NCBI RefSeq assembly: GCF_035594125.1
Contig: NC_087156.1
Location: 12,296,806 to 12,360,805 of the forward strand
Length of the DNA stretch: 64,000 nucleotides
From: Scylla paramamosain
Lineage: Eukaryota > Arthropoda > Malacostraca > Decapoda > Portunidae
Direction: 5' to 3'
This document shows positions 38,091 through 48,655 of the stretch, one piece after another (position 1 is the stretch's first letter; every line of letters starts with the position of its first letter). The notes below the pieces were generated by a model. It searched no databases, was not told the DNA's origin, and saw nothing but the letters and a program-made list of their open reading frames with translations. The position numbers were made by a program, and so were the translations under genes.

Positions 38091-39743
38091 GTTGATAAAT
38101 TACATTCAGGGCAGTTAGGGAATATCCCTTACAGAAGAATAAGATCGCAGAAGAATGATCCTAAATGGATGACTGAGATTAAAACATTACATAGGGCAAA
38201 AGAGAATTATATATGAGATTAAAGACAGGGGAAGTGGTTTTAAGGCCATAATATAATGAATTAGAAAAGTCAGGAGTTAAACCAGGAAAGCTAAAAAATA
38301 GTTATGAATTAAAATTAGTCAGCCAAGCGAAGATGGACCCCAAGGGATTTTATCAGGCATATAAAACGAAGAATAGAGAAACAATAGTTCCTTAAAGACA
38401 GCAGAATGGGACCTGCTTAGTTGTTGGGAAGAGATTAGTAAAATTGTGAACGAGTATTTTTTAACTGTCTTTGCCCAGGAAAACATGCAGGATTTGCCGA
38501 ATAGTGACAAGATATTTAGAGTAGAAGAAAATGAGAAGCTGACAGATATTGAGAGATAGTGGAACAGGGGATAGATAAGCTGAAAAGTTCAAATCACCAG
38601 GACCAGATGAAATATATTCCACAGTATTTAAGAATTGGAAAAAGGTTATAAGTAATCTGGATAAAGTCATGGCCAAGCGGCAGGATGACAGAGTGTTGTA
38701 ATAAACGGCTCTAAATCCGAGTGGGGTCAAGTAATTAGTGGGGTGACAAAGGGATTATTAGTATTAGGGCCGATGTTGTTTGTAATATAAGTCAATGACT
38801 TGGATAGTAGAATTAGTAGTGTTGTTAGTAAATTTGCGGATGACACGAGAGTATGTAGATTAATTAGGTCAGAATCGCATACCATCGCCTTGCAGGCAGA
38901 TTTGCATAGGATGAACGAATGGACAGACAGATGGCAGATGCAGTTTAATATCAACAAATGAAAAGCACTTAGCGTAAGTAGAAGAAACTTACACAGTAGT
39001 TACACAATGAACAACCAAGTTCTGGTAGGTTCAGGGTTAGAAAAAGATTTGAGATTTAAAGTTAGCTCTGAACTCCGTCAAAGACGGCAATGCAAAAAGT
39101 CCAGAAACAAAGTAAATAGTGAATTATGATTCATTTTCAAGAGTGCTAAAAGTAAAACTCCCGAAGTAATATTAAAGTTACATTTAGCGTTGGTCAGATT
39201 TCATCTAGACTACGCGGTCCTATTCTGGTCACCACATCACAGGAAGAAAAAAGGTCTATTAGAATCACTTCAAAGGAGAATGACTAAAACGATACAGGGG
39301 ATGAGAAGTAATCCTTACGAAGCAAGATTCAAGCTGTTAAATTTACATTGTTTAGAGAGACGTAGGTTAAGAGTGGACCTGATAGAAGTCTTTAAGTGGT
39401 ATATGGGTTATAACAAGGGGAACATAAGGAAAATTCTTAGAATCTGTAACCATGATAGAACAAGAAAAATAGAACATCAAGTTTTCAGGCTTGAGCCTGA
39501 AAACTTGATGTTCAAAAAGGAAACAGGAAGGAAGTGGTTTTCAAATACAGTAGTAGATGATTGGAACGGACTTAGTAATCAAGCTGTTAGTGCTGAGGCA
39601 TTTGGCAACTGTAAGAGAAAATTACACATTTATAGATGGGGATGATAGTGGAAATACGTAGGCATATTTCATACAAGTACTGCCACGTGTAGGCCTGATG
39701 CCTTCTTGCATATTTACTTATTTCTTATGTTCTTATGTTCTTA
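38091..39743 (+). pseudogene. LINE copy A, mirrored in right arm
   Basis: Same element as at 1999-3651, now on the plus strand. The linker is near 38170-38350, SPGPDEI near 38600 and LGPMLFVI near 38765. FADD is near 38838. The open C-terminal frame is at 39190-39645, and the AAGAACAT-type tail (here TTCTTATG) ends at about 39743. The same stops and the same internal deletion are present, so both copies derive from one insertion that was later duplicated with the arm. Confidence 0.9.
39190..39645 (+). pseudogene. LINE copy A C-terminal RT remnant, mirrored
   Basis: 151-codon open frame, identical in sequence to the one at 2097-2552. It contains HLDYAVLFWSPHH and VVDDWNGLS. It is continuous upstream with RT sequence in which a stop follows VNSEL. 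This is a fragment of a polyprotein and not a gene. Confidence 0.88.
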
Positions 39744-41350
39744 TTACCAAAAGCGTGTATTTTCAGTGTTTTTCAGCTATTCCGTGAAAAAATAAAATGC
39801 CAAAATGCATGCAAAGCACCCTAAATGAGGAAAAAAAGGGACATTACGAGAAACGTGCAACATAAGTGTTTTTGAGATTCTTAGATACCAAAACCCTGAA
39901 ACTCATGAATAACACTCTTAATTGAGAAACAGAACAACCTTACCAAATGCGTGTATTTTGAGTGTTTTTCACATTCTTGGTTACCAAAACCCCAAATTGC
40001 ATACGAAACTAGCTTTATGTGGAAGAAAAATAATTTCCAGAAAAGTGTCTTTTGAGTGTTTTTGAGCATGTTAGGCAATAAAGCACTAAAAAAGCAGAGC
40101 AATCACATTAAATAGGATTAAAACCAACTTTTACCAAGAACTTGCCTTTAAGTATTTTTGATCTCCTAACATACCAAAACGCTAAAACGGATGCAAAACA
40201 CCCTTTATGAAGAAACAGAATAACATTACCAAAAACATGTATTTTGAGTGTTTTTGATCATGTTACCTATAAAAACGCTTAAATACCTTCAAAGAATCCT
40301 ATGTTTGGGAAACGAAAGGACATTACGAGAAACGTGTATTATGAATATTATTAAATTCCTTAAGCACCAAAAAGCTAAAATCCACAAATAACACTCTTTA
40401 TAGAAAAAAAAAAGTAATCTTTTTTTTTGTTATTCTTCTTCATAGGCACCGAGATGCCAAAATTCTGCAAAAATTCAGGGAAAATATGTGGAAAAAAGAA
40501 CATTATCAAAAAAGTTAATTTTAGCTTTTTTTTTCGGACAGTTATGTACCAAAACCTAAATTGCATGCAAACCAAGCTTTATAGGGAAATTAAACGAATT
40601 TACCGGAAACCTGTCTTTTGAGTGTTTTTAAGGATGTTAGGCACTAAAACAATAAATAATATGGAAGTCACTCTAAATGCGAATCCAAAACAAAATCACT
40701 TAACACTTGTCTTTTCAGTGTTTTACGTAAAAACACGTTAAAACGGATGCAAACAAACCAATATGAAGAAATAGAATAATATTGCCAAAAAGGTATATTT
40801 TGAGTGTTTTTGAGCCTGTTACCTACATAAAACGCGAAAATGGATCCAAACCACTCTATATTGGGAAACAAAAGGACATTACGAGAAACGTGTATAATGA
40901 GTGTTTTATAGTTTCACAACAACCATCAGGCAAAAGTTTCTTAGATACCAAAATGCTGAAACTCATGAATAACACTCTTGAATGAGATACAGAACAACCT
41001 TACCAAATGCGTGTATTTTGAGTGTTTTTCACATTCTTAGTTACCAAAACACGAAATTGCATGCGAAACTAGGTTTATGTGGGGAAAAAATTATATTGCC
41101 AGAAAATGTCTTTTGAGTGTTTATGAGCATGTTAGGCAATAAAGTACTTAAAAGAAGGGCAATCACATTACATGTGTATAAAACAAACTTTTACCAATAA
41201 CTTCCGTTAAATATTTTTGAGCTCCTTACATACCAAAACGCTAAAACGAATGCAAAAAATCCTTTATGGAGAAACACAATAACATAAAAAAACATGTATT
41301 TTGAGTGTTTTTGATCATGTTACCTATAAAAACGCTTAAATACATGCAAA

Positions 41351-41358
41351 TACTCGTA
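41351..41358 (+). other. TACTCGTA insertion, right-arm-specific (candidate transposon footprint)
   Basis: The right arm reads CATGCAAA-TACTCGTA-ATCCTATG. The mirrored left-arm site (TA at 388-389) reads CATGCAAA-TA-ATCCTATG in the same direction. Six bases are added at a TA with no other change in the flanks. Confidence 0.92.
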
Positions 41359-41400
41359 ATCCTATGTTTGGGAAACAAAAGGACATTACGAGAAACGGGA

Positions 41401-41495
41401 TCACCTGAAGTTCCGCCACCCCAGATTGTCTCACCTGAAGATCCGCCACCCAAGATTGTCTCACCTGAAGAACCGCCACCCCAGCCTCTCTCACT
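41401..41495. repeat. GC-rich 30-bp minisatellite, mirrored copy
   Basis: Reverse complement of 251-345, three units of 30 bp with TCACCTGAAG and CCGCCACCC cores. In this direction the proline-rich 10-residue frame (SPEDPPPKIV) lies on the plus strand. Confidence 0.85.
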
Positions 41496-41497
41496 TG

Positions 41498-41557
41498 GTT
41501 AGGTTAGGTTAGGTTAGGTTAGCCTAACCTAACCTAACCTAACCTAACCTAACCTAA
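41498..41557. repeat. Head-to-head telomeric repeat, mirrored copy
   Basis: (GTTAG)5 at 41498-41522 is followed by (CCTAA)7 at 41523-41557, the exact mirror of 189-248. Unit numbers agree between arms, so the repeat was carried by the inverted duplication and has not changed length since. Confidence 0.93.
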
Positions 41558-41746
41558 CAACATGAATGCATGCATAAATGCAATCAAAACGATAAATAAT
41601 ATGGAAGTCACTCTATATGGGAATACAAAACAAATTACTGAAAACGTGTCTTTTCAGTGTTTTACGTAAAAAACGCTAAAACGGATGCAAACAGACCAAT
41701 ATGAAGAAATAGAATAGCACTGCCAAAAAGGTATATTTTAAGTATT

Positions 41747-41937
41747 TTTGAGCTTGTAACCAACAAAAAACAAAAAAAACACGAAAATTGATGCAAAGCA
41801 CTCTACATTGGGAAACAAAAAGACATTACTTGAATTGTGTATAATGAGTATTTTATTGTTTCACAAGAACCACAAAGCAAAAAACGCAAAAACTAGTGCA
41901 TATGGAGGAGTTTCTTAGATACCAAAATGCGGTTTGG
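41747..41937 (-). repeat. Reverse satellite beyond the visible pairing limit
   Basis: Higher-order-form monomers in reverse orientation that continue the right arm past the point paired with base 1. The stretch ends at GATACCAAAATGC, where orientation flips. If the arm ends here, the left arm should start about 190 bp before the window. Confidence 0.75.
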
Positions 41938-43689
41938 TACATAACAGTCCAAAAAGAAAAAAAACTAAAATTATTTTTTTTTTCATAATTTTCTTTTTTC
42001 ACATAATTTTCCTGAATTTTGCCAGAATTTTGGCATCTTGGTACCTATGAAGATGAATAACAAAAAAAATAAATTCCTATCTTTTTATTTATTTGTTTTT
42101 TTTTCTATAAACAGTGTTATTTATTGGTTTTAGCTAAATGGTACTTAAAGAAATTAAAAACACTTGTAATACATGTTTCTCGAAATGTCGTTTAATTTCC
42201 CAAACATAAGATTCTTTGCATGTATTGAAGCGTTTTTATAGGTAACATGATCAAAAACACTCAAAATACATGTTTTTGGTAATGTTATTCTGTCTCTCCA
42301 AAATGGTGTTTTGCATTCGTTTTAGCGTTTTGGTATATAAGGAGCTCAAAAACACTTAAAGGCAAGTTCTTAGTAAAAGTTAGTTTTATTCCCTGCTTTT
42401 TAGTGCTTTATTGCCTATCATCCTAAAAAAAAATACATAAAAGATACTTTTCTGGTAATGTCATTTTTTCCCACATAAAGCTACTTTCACATAAAATTCG
42501 GGGTTTTGGTAACTAAGAATGTGAAAAACACTCAAAATACACGCATTTGGTAAGATTGTTCTGTTTCTCAATTTAGAGTGTTATTCAGGAGTTTCAGCAT
42601 TTTGGAATCTAAGAAACTTCTCCATATATATGAGTTTTTGCTTTTTTTTTGCCTTGTGATTCTTGAAAATCTATAAAACACTCATTATACACTTTTCTCG
42701 TAATGTCCTTTTGTTAACCAATAAAGAGAGCTTTCCATCCATTTTCGCGTTTTTTTGTAAGTAAAAAGCTAAAAAAAAACACTCAAATTATACCTTTTTG
42801 GTAATCTTATTCTATTTCTTTATATTGGTTGGTTTGCATCCGTTTTAGCGTTTTTCTACGTAAAACACGAAAAAGACACGTTTAAAGTAATTTTGTTTTG
42901 GATTCCCACATAGAATGACTTCAATATTATTTATTGTTTTGGTGACTAACATGCACAAAAACACTAGAAACACAGGTTTCTCGTAAAGTCGTTTAATTTC
43001 TCCATATAATTGGCTTTGCATGCATTTCATGGTTTGGTACATAACAGTCCGAAAAAAAAGCTAAAATTAATATTTTTGATAATGTTCTTTTTACACATAA
43101 TTTCCCTGAATTTTGCCAGAATTTTGGCATCTCAGTACCTATGAAGAAGAATAACAAAAAAAAAATCCTATTTTTTTATTATTTCTTTATTTTTTTTCTT
43201 TATAATAAGGTTTAGCTTTTTGGTACTTATGGAACTTAAAAACACGCATAATACACGTTACTCGTAATGTCCTTTCGTTTCCCAGACATAGGTTTCTTTG
43301 CATGTATTTAAGCGTTTTTAGAGGTAACATGATCAAAAACACTCAAAATACATGTTTTTGGTAATGTTAATCTGTTTCTCCATAAAGGGGGTTTTGCATG
43401 TGTTTTAGCGTTTTGGTATATAAGGAGTTAAAAAACACTTAAAGGCAAGTTCTTGGTAAAAGTTGGTTTTATTCCCATGTAATGTGATTGCCCTCCTTTT
43501 TAGTGCTTTATTGCCTAACTCTCTCAAAAACCCTCAAAAGACACTTTTCTGGTAATATCATTTTTTTTCCCACATAAAGACTGTTTCGCATGCAATTTGG
43601 GGTTCTAGTAACTAAGAATGTGAAAAACACTAAAAATACACGCATTTAGTAATGTTATTCTGTTTCTTAATTAAGAGTGTTATTCAGGA
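41938..43689 (+). repeat. Satellite, higher-order-repeat form, forward
   Basis: Forward two-round array with the ATTTAAGCG-type marker at about 42215 (as ATTGAAGCG) and 43301, a period of 1086 bp. It begins at the flip GGTTTGGTACATAACAG and is cut at ATTCAGGAG by LINE fragment B. A monomer part is missing near 42390 (TTTTATTCCCTGC). No gene present. Confidence 0.86.
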
Positions 43690-44076
43690 GAAAATGAATC
43701 ATAATACACTATTTGCTTTGTTTCTGGCCTCTTTCCATTGCTTTCTTAGACTGAGTTCAGATATAACCTTAAATCTCAAATCTTTTACTTACCCTGAACC
43801 TACAAGAACTTGGTTGTTCATTGTGTAACTGCTGTGTGGGTTTCTTCTACTTACGCTAAGTGCTTTGCATTTGTTGACATTAAACTGCATTTGCTATCTG
43901 TCCGTCCATTCGTTCAACCTATTCAAATCTGCCTGAAAGGCGATGGTATGCGATTCTGACCTAATTAATCTACATATTCTCGTGTCATCCGCAAATTTAC
44001 TAAAAACAACACTACTAATTCCACTATCCAAGCCATTGACATATATTACAAACAACATCGGTCCTAATACTAAGAG
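43690..44076 (-). pseudogene. LINE copy B: internal fragment of the LINE A family
   Basis: On the minus strand it reads LGPMLFVIYVNGL, FSKFADDTRICRL and NRLNEWTDR, the RT palm region with the catalytic FADD box. It then runs to NNQVLVGSG and beyond. It corresponds to roughly 2607-2980 of copy A but carries many independent differences: extra bases before the FADD box, VYVNGL in place of the stop, and different decay elsewhere. Both the 5' part and the 3' end with its tail are absent. A missing 3' end is unusual for a normal LINE insertion, so this is a rearranged piece. The copies are on the same strand relative to their flanking forward satellite. Confidence 0.88.
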
Positions 44077-44515
44077 TTTTAGTATGAAAGAAACTGAAAA
44101 AAAAAACTTAAAAGACACGTTTTTAATAATGTTGTCTTCTTTTCCCATATAGGGTACTTAAGGAAACACTTTTGCGATTTGGTACCTAAAAAGCTCAAAA
44201 ACACTCAGAAGACACTTTTCTGGTAATGTTTCCTTTTCCCATATGCCTCTCATTGAATTTTGGTATGTAACAAGTTTTAAAAGATACAATATAAACGTTT
44301 TTTGGTAATGCTGTTTTGTTTTTCCATACAGGGTGCTATTCGTGTGTTTTAGCATTTTATTATCTAAGAAGCTAAAAAGCACTAATAAAAAGTATTCCCG
44401 TTAATATCGTTTCGTTTCCTCAAATAGGGTCTTTTGCATGGATTTTGGTGTTTTTGTACATGACAAGGTAGGAAACACTCTAATCATACACTTTTTGGTA
44501 ATTTTTCTGCACTTT
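44077..44515 (+). repeat. Satellite, simple form, forward, between two LINE fragments
   Basis: About four degenerate forward monomers (GATTTGGTACCTAAAAAGCTC; TTTTGGTATGTAACAAG; TTTTATTATCTAAGAAGC). No gene seen. Confidence 0.75.
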
Positions 44516-45395
44516 TCCACGTCTTTTCATAGACGTCCAAACCTTCAGGAGGTAAACATATCACGCAGGGAAGCCACAGAACGCTTAACTTCTGATCTTT
44601 CTAAAATTTCTGATTGGGCAGAGCAAACTTGGTATTGTTCAATGCCTCAAAAACTCAATTCCTCCAACTATCAACTCGACACAACCTTCCAGACAACTAT
44701 CCCCTCTTCTTTAATGACACTCAACTGTCCCCCTCTTCTACACTGAACATCCTCAGTATGTCCTTTACTTATAATCTGAACTTCATATCTCATCTCTAGC
44801 TAAAACAGCTTCTATGAAGTTAGATGTTCTGAGACGTCTCCGCCAGTTTTTCTCACCCCCCCCAGCTGCTAACTCTGTACAAGGGCCTTATCCGTCCATG
44901 TATGGAGTATGCTTCACATGTCTGGGGGGTTCCACTCATACTGCTCTTCTAGATAGGGTGGAATCAAAAGCTTTTCGTCTCATCAACTCCTCTCCTCTAA
45001 CTGACTGTCTTCAGCCTCTCTCTCACCACCGCAATGTTGCATAGCTAACTGTCTTCTACCGCTATTTTCATGCTAACTGCTCTTCCGATCTTGCTAACTG
45101 CATGCCTCCCCTCCTTCCGCGGCCTCGCTGCACAAGACCCATATTCTGTCCATCTCTCTAACGCAAGAGTTAACCAGTATTCTCAATCAGTCATCGCTTT
45201 CTCTGGTAAACTCTGGAACTCCCTGCCTGCTTTTGTATTTCCACCTTCCTATGACTTGAATTCCTTCAAGAGGGAGGTTTCAAGACACTTATTCATCAAT
45301 TTTTGACCACTGCTTTTACCCTTTTATGGGACTGGCATTTTTTTTTTTATTAGATTTTTTTTACCCTTGGCCAGTGTCCTTCCTACATAAAAAAG
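44516..45395 (+). pseudogene. LINE copy C: Jockey-like reverse transcriptase, 3' part, decayed
   Basis: A GC-richer insert on the plus strand encoding the C-terminal RT region of a Jockey-type LINE. Recognisable blocks, in order: ATERLTSDLSKISDW (about 44570), NASKTQFLQLSTRHNLPD (about 44640), LDVLRRLRQFFSP (about 44820), STHTALLDRVESKAFRLI (about 44932), PYSVHLSNARVNQYSQS (about 45140) and KLWNSLPAFVFPPSYDL (about 45208). Frameshifts occur near 44615 and at the C-run near 44860. Stops fall at about 45042 and at the end, 45306. A 3' UTR with ACCCTTGGCCAGTGTCC ends near 45395. The endonuclease and the RT catalytic box are missing. From general knowledge, very similar fragments are abundant in decapod crustaceans; this is the strongest taxonomic hint here. 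Confidence 0.92.
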
Positions 45396-45565
45396 AAAAA
45401 AATACTAAAACTCATGCAAAACACCAATTATGGAAAACAGAACATTATTGCCAAAAAAAAAAAAACGTGTATATTGAGTGTTTTTTTTCAGATTCTTAGG
45501 TATTAAAATGCGAAAATGGATGCAAAACACCGTCTATGGGGTAACAGAACGACATTACCAGAAAA
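45396..45565 (-). repeat. Short reverse satellite block after LINE C
   Basis: One and a half reverse monomers, ending with a segment (about 45498-45563) that recurs at 46182-46246 in the same direction. The two copies bracket a forward-oriented block. Confidence 0.75.
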
Positions 45566-46165
45566 AAAAAATCATAATATACGTTTTTGGTAATGTTGTG
45601 TTTCTCGATATTGACTGCTGTTCATGTATTTTAGGACTTTGGTAAAAAAAAAAAGGAAGTTAAAGAAAAAACATTAATAATACACTTTTCTGTTAATATC
45701 TTTTCGTTTCCCAAAGTTGGGTAAGGTTTTGTTCTCCCATATAGAGTGTTTTCCATACTTTCTAGGGCTTTGATTACTAATATACTGAAAAACACCCAAA
45801 TGACAAGTTTGTGGTAATGTTGTTCCGTTATCCCAAACAGGGTGGTTTGCCTGCATTTTTTTGGTTTTGCCATATAACAAGATGAAAAACATTTAAAACA
45901 CACCTTTTTAGTAATGTCATTCTGTTTCTTCATATATGCTTTATATGCGTTTTGCCGATTTGGTATCTAACATGGGGATAAATATTCATAATGCACATTT
46001 TTAATAATGTTGTTCCGTTTCTCAATGCAGACTGGTATTCACAAGTTTTAGCTTTTTGGTACATAATAAGCTGAAAAAAGCTCATAATACACGTTTTCGT
46101 TAATATCCTTTAATTTCCAAATATCATGTGATTTGCCTGGATTTTTGCATCTTGGTACCTAACAA
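45566..46165 (+). repeat. Forward satellite block, inverted copy of about 50040-50530
   Basis: Reverse-complementing this block gives a sequence that follows 50040-50530 almost base for base. It shares phrases such as AAATCACATGATATTT, GTGAATACCAGTCTGCATT, CGGCAAAACGCATATAAAGC and AAACCACCCTGTTTGGGA. It differs by scattered substitutions and small indels. The similarity is far above that between ordinary monomers, so it is a segmental inverted duplication. Confidence 0.85.
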
Positions 46166-46672
46166 GTTCAAGGTATTAAAGATATTAAAATGCGAAAATG
46201 GATGTAAAACACCGTCTATCGGGTAACGGAACGACATTACCAGAAACTTGTCATTTGGGTGTTTTTTTTTTTAGCTTCTTACGTACCAAAATGCTAAAAC
46301 GCGTCCACTGTATATTGAGATACATAACAATATTGCCAAAAACGTGGATTTTAAGTGTTTTGAGCTTCTTAGGGACCAAAACACCAAAATGGTAAAGGTA
46401 CATTTTTTTTTCTTTTTACTTGTTAGGTACCAAAATCCCAAAGTGAATGCAAGACACCTTCTATGGGAAAAGAATACATTATTATAAACGTGTCTTTTTT
46501 TTCGGGGGGTTGCCTTCAAAGGTATTAAATCGCCAAACTGCATGCAAAGTACCCTATATCGGAAGAAAACAAATTTATTAAAAACGTCAATTTTGAATGT
46601 TTTGTTTTTAGTTCCTTACGTAACAAAACGCTAAAACGCATGGACAATAACCTTTATGGAGAAAAAGAACAT

Positions 46673-46680
46673 TACTCGTA
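46673..46680 (+). other. TACTCGTA insertion (candidate transposon footprint)
   Basis: GAACAT-TACTCGTA-CCAAAAAC where monomers normally read GAACAT-TA-CCAAAAAC. Removing CTCGTA restores the common monomer exactly. Confidence 0.85.
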
Positions 46681-47777
46681 CCAAAAACATGCATTTTTAG
46701 AGTTTCTAAGCTCCTTAGGTAACAAAACACCAATAAGCATGCAAAACACCCTCAATCGGGTAACGGAATGACTTTAACAGAAACGTGTCATTTGGGAGTT
46801 TTGAACATATTAGATTAAATCCTTGGAGAACACTCCATTTGGGAAAAGAAAAGAACATTATTAAAAATGTGTCTTTTGAAACTTTTTTGAGTTTCTTACG
46901 TACCAAACGTGCTAAAACGCATGGATAACACCATTTATGAAGAAACAGAACAGCATTACCAAAAACGGGTGTATTGAAAGTTTTGAGCTTGTTAGGTACA
47001 AGAACGCCAAAATAAATGCAATACATACTGAGAAACGAAACGATATTACATAAATGTGTATTATAAGTGTTTTTGAACTTCATAGGTAAGAAAATGCTAA
47101 AACACGTGAATAGCACAATACATGGAAAAACAGAACAATATCACCAATAACGTGTATTATGAATATTTTTGAGTTTGTAAGGTACCAAAACGGTTAAGTT
47201 CATGCAAAGCACCCTATATGAAGAAATAAAACAACATTACCAAAAATGTGTATTAACAATAATTTTGAGCTTGTTACGTATCAAAATGCTCAAGTGCATG
47301 CAGAGCATCCTGTATGGGAAAAGCAAACATTACAAAAAATTTGTGTTTTGAGTATCTCTCAGCTTCTTACTTACCAAAACACTGAAACGCATATAAAACA
47401 CTCTTCATGGAGAAACAGAAAAACATTAGCAAAAAAGTGTACTTTGAGATTTTTTAGAGCATGTTAGGTAACAAAACACCAAAATGCATGAACATCACCG
47501 GACATTGGGAAACAAAACGATATTTTCAGCTTTTTATGTACCAACACGCTTAAACACGTGAATAGCACTCTATATAGAAAAATAGAACATTATCAAAACT
47601 TTTATTATGAGTGTTTTTCCTCATATTAGATACCAAAATGCAAAAATGCATACAAAGCACCCTATATGAAGAAACAAAGCAACATTACCGAAAATGTGTA
47701 TTGAGTATTTTTGAGGTTGTTAGGTACCAAAACGCTAAAGGGCATTATTATAAAAGTGTCTTTTAAGTGTCTTTTGA

Positions 47778-47866
47778 GGTATTTTGCACGCGTTTTATCT
47801 TTTTGGTACGTAAGAGGCTTTTTGAGCCTCTTACGTGCCAAAGAGTTAAAACGCGTTCAAAATACC
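47778..47866. repeat. Imperfect 42-bp fold-back hairpin
   Basis: Arms 47778-47819 and 47825-47866 are reverse complements with four mismatches, around a 5-base loop TTTTG. The left arm is a forward monomer piece (GGTATTTTGCACGCGTTTT ... GGTACGTAAGAGGCT) in an otherwise reverse block. It is a second, older example of the kind of local inverted duplication seen at 4733. Confidence 0.9.
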
Positions 47867-47885
47867 CTGTATGAGGAAAAAGAAT

Positions 47886-47893
47886 TACGAGTA
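47886..47893 (-). other. TACGAGTA insertion (candidate transposon footprint, opposite orientation)
   Basis: AGAAT-TACGAGTA-CATTAC. Removing CGAGTA gives AGAATTACATTAC, which occurs intact at 16523. The inserted core is the reverse complement (CGAG) of the CTCG seen at other sites. Confidence 0.82.
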
Positions 47894-48647
47894 CATTACT
47901 AAAAACGGAAGTTTTGAAAGTTTTCAGCTTGTTAGGTAACACAACGCCAAAATGCATGCAAATTAACTGATATTGGGAAGCGAAACGATATTAACACAAA
48001 AGTGTTTTATGATTGTTTTACAGCTTATGTAGCAAAACGCTAGAACGCTAGAAGCTTTATTCAGCTTCTTATGTGCCAAAAGGCTAAAACTTGTCAATAT
48101 CAGTCTATATGGGGAAACCGAATAACAATACCAAAAACGTTTATTATGAGTTTTACCTCATATTGCGTACCAAAACGACGAAATACATGCAAAGAACTCT
48201 ATAAAAAAAAAAAAAGATTACCAAATACGTGTATCATGAATGTTTTTGATCTTGTTAGGCACCACAAATTCCAAAGTGCATGCAAAGCACCCGATATGGG
48301 AAAAGAAGAGAACATTGCCAAAAACGTGTCTTATCAGTGTTTTTTTTTTCTTTTTAGCTTCTTACGTACCAAAACGCTAAAACGCATGGAAAACACCCTT
48401 TATGGAGAATCAGAACAACATGACCAAAAACATGTGTTTCGAGTTTTTTCTTGCTTGGTATTTACCAAAACTCCAAAATGCTTGCAAAACACCCTATTTG
48501 GGGTAACGAAAGGACTTTACCAGAAACGTGTCATTTGGGTGTTTTTGAGCGTATTAGGCAACAAAACGCAGAATAGTATATAAAACACTATTTGGGAAAA
48601 AAGAAAACATTAAAATAAACGTGACTTTTGAGTATTTTTCAGCTTCT

Positions 48648-48655
48648 TACGAGTA
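48648..48655 (-). other. TACGAGTA insertion (candidate transposon footprint, opposite orientation)
   Basis: CAGCTTCT-TACGAGTA-CATACCAAAAC where monomers normally read GCTCCT-TA-CATACCAAAAC. Removing CGAGTA restores the monomer. Confidence 0.87.

Larger units (their letters stand above)
21695..41746 (-). repeat. Right arm of the giant inverted repeat
   Basis: Reverse complement of 1-20042, slightly longer (20052 against 20042 bp). The differences seen are two 6-bp TACTCGTA-type insertions (22517 and 41351), homopolymer length changes of 1-2 bp and scattered transitions. Position 41746 pairs with position 1, so where the arm really ends cannot be seen directly. A change of satellite orientation at about 41937 is the likely outer breakpoint. 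Everything listed for the left arm (telomeric repeat, minisatellite, LINE A, hairpin, orientation switches) occurs here in mirror order. Confidence 0.97.

Noticed and set aside
1..41746. Palindrome as a pure sequencing fold-back artefact
   Set aside because: Not fully excluded, but the arms differ by clean 6-bp TA insertions and scattered transitions and have a non-zero spacer, which a simple copy of one strand would not give. Read-level evidence is needed to settle it.
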